NCBI RefSeq assembly: GCF_007993935.1
Contig: NZ_VITY01000024.1
Span: 1 to 64,000 of the forward strand
From: Bradyrhizobium macuxiense
GTDB taxonomy: Bacteria > Pseudomonadota > Alphaproteobacteria > Rhizobiales > Xanthobacteraceae
Reading direction: 5' to 3'
DNA length: 64,000 nucleotides
In this document: positions 58,768 through 64,000 of the stretch, one piece after another
Position numbering within the stretch: the stretch's first letter is position 1
How the letters are laid out: each line of letters opens with the position of its first letter
Made by a program: the position numbers and the translations under genes
Notes under the pieces: model-generated
What the model was told of the DNA's origin: nothing
Database searches by the model: none
Seen by the model: the letters and a program-made list of their open reading frames with translations, nothing else

Positions 58768-60341
58768 TTGGCCTGTTTCACCTGCGGCAGCGATTGCACC
58801 TTGGCGAGCAGCTCCGCCGGCACCGCGCCGTCGACCTCGACCAGCGCAATGGCGTCGCCGCCCTGCTTGACGCGGCCGAGATGGAAAGTCGCGATGTTGA
58901 TCTTGGCATCACCGAGCAAGCTCGCGAACGCGCCGATGAAGCCCGGCTTGTCTTCGTTGGTCACGTAGATCATAGACTTGCCGAATTCGGCGTCGACGCG
59001 GATGCCCTTGATATCGACGAGACGCGGCTTGCCGTCGGCATAGACGGTGCCGGACACCGAACGCTCCTGGCGCTCGGTCGCGACGGTGACCGTGATCAGG
59101 CTTTCATAGTCGCTCTGCGCGGCGCGGACGACCTCGTCCACCACCATGCCGCGCTCCTTGGCGACGACAGGCGCCGAGACCACGTTGACCTCGCCCAGCA
59201 TCGGCCGCAGCAGGCCGGACAGCACCGCGGAGGTGATCGCCTTGATCTTCATCTCGGCGACGTGGCCCTCATAGGTGATCGTGGTCTTGAGGATGCCGCT
59301 CTCGGTGAGCTGGCCGGCGAACGAGCCGAGCTTCTCGGCGAGCTCGATGAACGGCTTCAGCTTCGGCGCCTCTTCCGCCGTGATCGACGGGAAGTTGACC
59401 GCGTTCGAGATCGCGCCCGACAGCAGATAGTCCGACATCTGCTCGGCGACCTGCAGCGCAACGTTCTCCTGCGCCTCGGTGGTGGAGGCGCCGAGATGCG
59501 GGGTGCAGATCACGTTGGGATGACCGAACAGCACGTTCGTCGTGGCCGGCTCCTCGACGAACACGTCGAAGGCGGCGCCCGCGACATGCTTGGAATTCAG
59601 CGCATCGACCAGTGCCTGCTCGTCGACCAGCCCGCCGCGGGCGCAGTTGACGATGCGCACGCCCTTCTTCATCTTGGCGATCGCGGCCGCGTCGATCACG
59701 TTGCGGGTCTTCTCGGTCAACGGCGTGTGCAGCGTGATGAAATCGGCGCGCTTCAGCAGGTCATCGAGCTCGACCTTCTCGACACCGATGTCCTTGGCGC
59801 GTTCGGGCGACAGGAACGGATCGAACGCGATCACCTTCATGCGCAGGCCGAGCGCGCGGTCGGCGACGATCGAGCCGATATTGCCGCAGCCGATCACCCC
59901 GAGCGTCTTTGCGGTGATCTCGACGCCCATGAAGCGGTTCTTCTCCCACTTGCCGGCCTGGGTCGAGGCGTCGGCCTGCGGGATCTCGCGCGCCAGCGCC
60001 AGCATCAAGGTGATGGCATGCTCGGCGGTCGTGATCGAATTGCCGAACGGCGTGTTCATCACGATGATGCCCTTGGCGGTCGCGGCCGGGATCTCGACAT
60101 TGTCGACGCCGATGCCGGCGCGGCCGATCACCTTGAGCTTGGTCGCCTTCTCGATGATCTTGGCGGTCGCCTTGGTGGCCGAGCGGATCGCAAGGCCATC
60201 ATAGTTGCCGATGATCTCGGCGAGCTTGTCCTTGTCCTTGCCGAGGTTGGGCTGGAAGTCGACCTCGACGCCGCGATCCTTGAAGATCTGCACGGCAGCC
60301 GGGGACAGCGCGTCGGAAATGAGAACCTTGGGTTTTGTCAT
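58752..60341 (-). CDS. serA: D-3-phosphoglycerate dehydrogenase (529 aa)
   Basis: First enzyme of serine biosynthesis (3-phosphoglycerate to 3-phosphohydroxypyruvate). The substrate and NAD domains have IGRAGIGVDNVEIPAATAKGIIVMNTP, the nucleotide loop GVIGCGNIGSIVADRA (residues about 147-160), catalytic Arg in NCARGGLVDE (about 235), and His in CTPHLGASTTEAQENVA (about 283). After residue about 310 come the ASB intervening domain and a C-terminal ACT domain (MIYVTNEDKPGFIGAFASLLGDAKINIATFHLGR), so this is the long type with regulatory region. ATG at 60341. It lies after serC on the same strand. Confidence 0.96.
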   Translation of the reverse strand: MTKPKVLISDALSPAAVQIFKDRGVEVDFQPNLGKDKDKLAEIIGNYDGLAIRSATKATAKIIEKATKLKVIGRAGIGVDNVEIPAATAKGIIVMNTPFGNSITTAEHAITLMLALAREIPQADASTQAGKWEKNRFMGVEITAKTLGVIGCGNIGSIVADRALGLRMKVIAFDPFLSPERAKDIGVEKVELDDLLKRADFITLHTPLTEKTRNVIDAAAIAKMKKGVRIVNCARGGLVDEQALVDALNSKHVAGAAFDVFVEEPATTNVLFGHPNVICTPHLGASTTEAQENVALQVAEQMSDYLLSGAISNAVNFPSITAEEAPKLKPFIELAEKLGSFAGQLTESGILKTTITYEGHVAEMKIKAITSAVLSGLLRPMLGEVNVVSAPVVAKERGMVVDEVVRAAQSDYESLITVTVATERQERSVSGTVYADGKPRLVDIKGIRVDAEFGKSMIYVTNEDKPGFIGAFASLLGDAKINIATFHLGRVKQGGDAIALVEVDGAVPAELLAKVQSLPQVKQAKALTF

Positions 60342-60511
60342 CGGAATGATCCGTTGCTGAACGATGCGTTTGAATACACGACGGCCGCGGGCACGAAGCC
60401 CGCTCGGCCACTCTGCGCGATAGTTGGCCGGGTCAACTAACGAAGACGCGCTTCGCGCTTTAGCCCGGCCATAACGATGATGAATGACGCGAGGCGGCCC
60501 AGGCCGCCTCT

Positions 60512-61684
60512 TTAAGCAGCCTTGGGCAGCGCCGCCTTGGTCTCGGCGAAGGCCCAGTCGATCCACTGCGTCAGCAGTTCGACGTCCTTTGCCTCGACGG
60601 TGGCGCCGCACCAGATCCGCAGGCCTGCCGGCGCATCGCGGTAATACGCGAAGTCGAAGCCGGCGTTCTCCTTCTCCACCAGCGCGACCAGCTTCTTGCA
60701 GAAGTCGGCCTGCGCATCTGATGGAAGCGAGGTGATCGCGGGATCGGTGAACTTCAGGCACACCGAGGTGTTGGAACGGATCGCGGGATCCTTGGCCAGG
60801 AAGTCGATCCAGGGCGTCCGCGCCTTCCAGTCGGCGAGCGCCTTGGTGTTGGCGTCGGCGCGCGCGATCAGGGCCTTCAGGCCGCCGATCGACTTCGCCC
60901 AGCTCAGCGCGTCGAGATAATCCTCGACGCACAGCATCGACGGCGTGTTGATGGTCTCGCCTTCGAAGATGCCCTGGTTGAGCTTGCCGCCCTTGGTGAG
61001 GCGGAAGATCTTCGGCAGCGGCCAGGCCGGCTTGTAGGTCTCGAGCCGTTCCACCGCACGCGGCGACAGGATCAGCATGCCGTGCGCCGCCTCACCGCCG
61101 AGCGCCTTCTGCCAGGAGAAGGTGACGACATCGAGCTTGGCGAAATCGAGCGGCTGGGCGAAGGCGGCCGAGGTCGCGTCGCAAATCGTGAGGCCTTCAC
61201 GGGTTGCGCTGATCCAGTCGGCGTTCGGCACGCGCACGCCTGAGGTGGTGCCGTTCCAGGTGAAGACGACGTCGGAGGCAGGATCGACCTTGGAGAGATC
61301 GGGGATTTCACCGTAAGCCGCGTTCAGCTTGGTGACGTCCTTCAGCTTCAATTCCTTGACGATGTCGCTGACCCAGCCCTCGCCGAAGGATTCCCAGGCG
61401 AGCGTGGTGACGGGTCGCGCACCAAGCAGCGACCACAGCGCCATCTCGACCGCGCCGGTGTCCGACGCCGGCACGATGCCGATCTTGTAGTCCGCAGGCA
61501 CTTCAAGCACTTCGCGCGTCAGTTCGATCGCGAGCTTGAGCTTGGCCTTGCCGACCTTCGCACGGTGCGAACGGCCGAGGGCGGCATCCTTGAGATTGTT
61601 GGGGTTCCAGCCGGGGCGCTTGGCGCAGGGGCCGGAGGAGAAATGCGGCACGTTGGGCCGCGAAGCGGGCTTCGCTGCAGTCAT
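60512..61684 (-). CDS. serC: Phosphoserine aminotransferase (390 aa)
   Basis: PLP-dependent second step of serine synthesis (3-phosphohydroxypyruvate + glutamate to phosphoserine), also used in pyridoxine synthesis. Class-V fold with the methanosarcina-type sequence of alphaproteobacteria: PHFSSGPCAKRPGWNPNNL, LAIELTREVLEVPADYKIGIVPASDTGAVEMALWSLLG, and the PLP-lysine Lys193 in TFSWQKALGGEAAHG. The interval to serA (about 170 bases) holds a GC hairpin (GAGGCGGCC/GGCCGCCTC at 60490-60509) but no T-run, so serC-serA may be cotranscribed. Confidence 0.95.
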   Translation of the reverse strand: MTAAKPASRPNVPHFSSGPCAKRPGWNPNNLKDAALGRSHRAKVGKAKLKLAIELTREVLEVPADYKIGIVPASDTGAVEMALWSLLGARPVTTLAWESFGEGWVSDIVKELKLKDVTKLNAAYGEIPDLSKVDPASDVVFTWNGTTSGVRVPNADWISATREGLTICDATSAAFAQPLDFAKLDVVTFSWQKALGGEAAHGMLILSPRAVERLETYKPAWPLPKIFRLTKGGKLNQGIFEGETINTPSMLCVEDYLDALSWAKSIGGLKALIARADANTKALADWKARTPWIDFLAKDPAIRSNTSVCLKFTDPAITSLPSDAQADFCKKLVALVEKENAGFDFAYYRDAPAGLRIWCGATVEAKDVELLTQWIDWAFAETKAALPKAA

Positions 61685-61762
61685 AATCTACCCTTCCAGA
61701 TAGCTGCCTCTCGGTGGGGAGAGGTTTCCCGCGGTCGGAGATAGTGGAAGGGTACCCAAACG

Positions 61763-61975
61763 TCAAGGAAGTTCAGACTTTTCCGGAACGATCGGGAGAT
61801 CACGGCTGATTGATGGGGCGTTCTCGACCTGCTGCATCGTCTCCTGATCGAGCAAATCTGCCGCCAGAGTCATGATCTTAACTGCCTTGCGCCGGCTCGA
61901 TATTTTCAAAATGCTCTTATCGCCGGCCAGCACGATGTACTCGTTGCCGACCCGCACGATCGAATATTCCGACAT
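61763..61975 (-). CDS. Small hypothetical protein (70 aa)
   Basis: MSEYSIVRVGNEYIVLAGDKSILKISSRRKAVKIMTLAADLL is a plausible beta-beta-beta-helix module. The tail is polar. It resembles small DUF2188-like stress proteins in layout, but I do not claim membership. Its G+C content is lower than that of its neighbours. It lies 78 bases upstream of serC on the same strand and could be in the same transcript. Confidence 0.6.
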   Translation of the reverse strand: MSEYSIVRVGNEYIVLAGDKSILKISSRRKAVKIMTLAADLLDQETMQQVENAPSISRDLPIVPEKSELP

Positions 61976-62143
61976 TCCAGTCCCCAGTTGCCCGCCGCCC
62001 CGTGGGAGACGTCCGACATACCGGACTCGTTCCGCCCCGTAAAATCACGGAGGCAGGCTTAGTTTATTGGCTGTTAACCGGATCGCGGAGCAGCGGCTAC
62101 CGCAGGCATTGCCTTGTGAGCCGCACAACTTCGTGCGCGCAGC

Positions 62144-62614
62144 TCAAAAGCGTAGCGTCATGCCGACATGGCTGCGCGCGAATCCCAGCCGTTCATAGAA
62201 GCGCTGCGCGTCGACGCGCGTGTGATGCGTCAGCAACTCGACCAGCATGCAGCCTTGCGCACGCGCCTCGGCAACTGCCCATTGCACGAGCTGCTCGCCG
62301 ATGCCGCGGCTGCGGCAGTGTTTTGCAACGCGGACGTCCTCGAGCAGGCCGCGCGAAGAGCCTTGCGAGCTGATCCCCGGCAGGACCGCAAGCTGCAGAC
62401 AGCCGACCACGGCGCCCTCCCCGTCAACCGCGACGACGAGCTGCAGGTTCGGATCACGCTCGACCCGTGCGAAGGCGTCGTAATAGCTTTGCGGCAGCGG
62501 ATTCTCGATCCGCTCGCGTGCGCTGCCGAGCGGATCGTCCGCCAGCATGCCGACGATGGCGGCGACATCCTCGCGCCGCGCGCGGCGGATCGTGATCGAT
62601 GAGGCTTCAGTCAT
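62144..62614 (-). CDS. GNAT-family N-acetyltransferase (156 aa)
   Basis: Acetyl-CoA-dependent acetyltransferase. The GNAT motifs are ITIRRARREDVAAIVGML (N-terminal strand-helix), LVVAVDGEGAVVGCLQLAVLPG, SRGLLEDVRVAKHCRSRGIGEQLVQWAVAEARAQG (motif A with the R/Q-x-x-G-x-G/A pyrophosphate loop as RSRGIG) and FYERLGFARSHVGMTLRF (motif B). ATG at 62614 is chosen; GTG at 62626 is also in frame. It follows the GST gene by about 18 bases on the same strand, so the two are likely cotranscribed. Substrate unknown. Confidence 0.9.
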   Translation of the reverse strand: MTEASSITIRRARREDVAAIVGMLADDPLGSARERIENPLPQSYYDAFARVERDPNLQLVVAVDGEGAVVGCLQLAVLPGISSQGSSRGLLEDVRVAKHCRSRGIGEQLVQWAVAEARAQGCMLVELLTHHTRVDAQRFYERLGFARSHVGMTLRF

Positions 62615-62632
62615 ATCGATGTCCACCAGAAG

Positions 62633-63223
62633 TCAGCGCACCGCCGGCAGCGCGAGCACATGCTCGGCATCGGCGATCCAGCGGCGGATCATGGGATAGC
62701 GCTCGAGTTCGAGGCCGCCGTCCTCCGCCATGCGCGTGTAGGCGAGCAACGACACGTCGGCGAGCGAGAACGCATCGCCGACCAGGAACTGCGTGCCGGC
62801 AAGATGCCGCTCCAGGTGATCGAGCGCGACATAGCCGCGCTTGATCAGGTTCGGATCGATCTCGGAGACGGCCTTGCCGAGATACACGGTCTGAAAACGG
62901 CATACGGCAACATAGGGCTCATGGCTGTTCTGCTCCCAGAACATCCAGGCATCCATCTGCGCCGCGCGATAGGGATCGGCGGGGATCAGATCGCTGCCGC
63001 GCGCGAGGTAGCGGATGATGGCGTTGGATTGCGCGAGCGTGCGGCCGTCATCGAGTTCGACCGTCGGCACCTGGCCCCAGCCGTTCAGCTTGAGGAATTC
63101 CGCCGTCCGGCTGCCGCCCTTCATGGTGTCGATCTCGACCCATGTGTATGGCAACGCCAGTTTGTCGCACACCCATTTCACTTTCAGGCAATTGCCTGAA
63201 TTGGCGTCGCCGAGGATTTTCAT
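62633..63223 (-). CDS. Glutathione S-transferase family protein (196 aa)
   Basis: Cytosolic GST with thioredoxin-like N-domain (MKILGDANSGNCLKVKWVCDKLALPYTWVEID, the Ser/Asn-Cys region being the active-site loop) and the cis-Pro/GSH-contact VPTVELDDGRTLAQSNAIIRYLA (the typical E/Q-S-N motif). The helical C-domain contains FLVGDAFSLADVSLLAYTRMAED. The family is catalytically broad. ATG at 63223. Forms a pair with the GNAT gene. Confidence 0.9.
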   Translation of the reverse strand: MKILGDANSGNCLKVKWVCDKLALPYTWVEIDTMKGGSRTAEFLKLNGWGQVPTVELDDGRTLAQSNAIIRYLARGSDLIPADPYRAAQMDAWMFWEQNSHEPYVAVCRFQTVYLGKAVSEIDPNLIKRGYVALDHLERHLAGTQFLVGDAFSLADVSLLAYTRMAEDGGLELERYPMIRRWIADAEHVLALPAVR

Positions 63224-63294
63224 GTGAGGTCGCTCCGCTTGCGGAGCAACATCGGATCAGCCGCACATTGCGGTGTCAAGCGACGCAGCGCGCG

Positions 63295-64000
63295 TCAGAA
63301 CTTGTAGCCGATGGCAGCACGTACGCTGTTCTGCGTGACCGACGTGTTCTTGACCGGCATGAACTTGACGTATTCCCACTCGCCGCGCACGAAAACACAG
63401 TTCCACAGCATGTATTCCAGGCCAAGACCAGCGGTCCATCCGGCAACGTAAGCGTCCGTCTTCGCATCCGTTGCGGTTTGGGAAAACTGCGGGAGTGCAA
63501 AGGTGGTCGAACTTCCGTCGGCAAAGTTGATCGTTCTGTTCACGGAGCTCGTGACCGTGCGCGAAACATCCATTCGGCCGACCGCAAGGCCGCCGAAGGC
63601 GTAGGGAAGGAAGTCACCGGTTGCCCAACCCGCGCGGCCGCGGAATGTCATCTCATCCTTGAGCTTCAGCGAAGCGCTTCCGTTCAACGTCACGCCGTCG
63701 GCGGCACTGGCGCCGGCTGGCAGGACCAGGGTTGGTTGTGCGACTTGAATCGGACCCAGACTTCCGGAGGTCGTTGTCGTAAGTCCGGACCAATAAGTAT
63801 AGTTTGCTTCGACACCCACCACGACGTCGTCATACTGCCAGTTGCGCCCGACAAACGCTCCGAAGCCCGAGCTTTGCGCATTGACCCGACCCAGCAGATT
63901 GAATTGGGATGTCGGCGCCTGCAGCGTGGTGTTGCGGAATATGGAATTGGTCAGGGATGCAACGCTGCCGCCAAAGTCGGTGTTGATCCATGTCTGGCCG
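63295..64000 (-). CDS. Outer-membrane beta-barrel protein, 5' end outside window
   Basis: The frame is open from the window edge (64000) through to the TGA at 63295-63297, giving 234 visible residues. The N-terminus is missing. Alternating hydrophobic/aromatic strands are clear: GFGAFVGRNWQYDDVVVGVEANYTYW, TFRGRAGWATGDFLPYAFGGLAVG, GWTAGLGLEYMLWNCVFVRGEWEYVKF, ending VRAAIGYKF with the terminal aromatic residue that outer-membrane barrels need for Bam assembly. The style is that of Omp25/Omp31-like (OmpA-barrel) proteins of Brucella and Bradyrhizobium. Single gene at the right edge. Confidence 0.85.
   Translation of the reverse strand, partial: GQTWINTDFGGSVASLTNSIFRNTTLQAPTSQFNLLGRVNAQSSGFGAFVGRNWQYDDVVVGVEANYTYWSGLTTTTSGSLGPIQVAQPTLVLPAGASAADGVTLNGSASLKLKDEMTFRGRAGWATGDFLPYAFGGLAVGRMDVSRTVTSSVNRTINFADGSSTTFALPQFSQTATDAKTDAYVAGWTAGLGLEYMLWNCVFVRGEWEYVKFMPVKNTSVTQNSVRAAIGYKF

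Noticed and set aside
58794..60440. Plus-strand open frame of about 550 codons opposite serA
   Set aside because: serA is certain. The antisense product is an Arg/Asp/Leu-rich shadow typical of GC-rich genes.
60490..60509. Hairpin between serC and serA considered as a terminator
   Set aside because: No T-run follows on the minus strand.

Overview
The window is a high-GC alphaproteobacterial chromosome segment, most likely from Bradyrhizobium or a close relative in the Nitrobacteraceae. This is inferred from gene content and style, with no database search. The markers are a Caulobacter-type fliF-fliG-fliH-fliN-flbD block preceded by sciP, a LuxI/LuxR pair, an ssu sulfonate operon with two binding proteins, an IsdG/HmuQ-like heme monooxygenase, an Omp25/31-like barrel, and many short palindromic intergenic repeats. 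No rRNA, tRNA, CRISPR array, prophage or intact insertion sequence was seen. Nearly all genes are intact; only the last one is cut by the window edge.

Layout. 1-5.3 kb: poorly recognised genes (small hypotheticals, a Gly/Ser-rich protein with a 114-residue tandem repeat, a Tat-exported alpha/beta hydrolase) separated by palindromic repeats. 5.3-11.2 kb: sciP and the fliF operon for the flagellar MS ring and C ring, ending in the sigma-54 activator FlbD and a 51-residue membrane protein. 11.3-18.7 kb: a tight minus-strand operon for using alkanesulfonates as sulfur source (two SsuA, SsuD, SsuC, SsuB and a flavin reductase), followed by a luciferase-like monooxygenase. 18.8-23 kb: RecD-like helicase, MsrA and MsrB, and small secreted or membrane proteins. 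23-30.5 kb: DUF4112 protein, cNMP-binding protein, PiT phosphate transporter with a phased Pho-box-like array, membrane proteins, purA, ybaK.

30.5-34.4 kb is the most unusual region. A LuxI-family synthase overlaps a cytochrome P450 gene out of frame by 62 bases. That gene is coupled by a 4-base overlap to an 86-residue protein of unknown function. A LuxR regulator with an intact ligand pocket is divergent, and a perfect 19-base dyad lies between the two. This looks like a quorum-sensing locus with a built-in oxidative enzyme, and it is the leading candidate for an undescribed system. The P450 also has His in place of the usual acidic residue of the acid-alcohol pair.

34.6-43.2 kb: two paralogous DMT exporters, a solo MCE protein, an FMN-dependent 2-hydroxy-acid oxidase, a TetR regulator with a perfect 17-base operator-like palindrome, an HD phosphohydrolase, and a LysR regulator with a divergent NTF2-like protein. 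43.3-50 kb: an MCP, then a hydroxyacid dehydrogenase with a CUT1-type ABC importer that has no ATPase gene nearby. 49.8-57.3 kb: heme monooxygenase, phytase-like esterase, enoyl-CoA hydratase, DUF4139 protein, and an MFS/MarR pair with twin operators. 57.3-64 kb: thiolase, serA and serC (serine biosynthesis), GNAT acetyltransferase, GST, and the truncated outer-membrane barrel.
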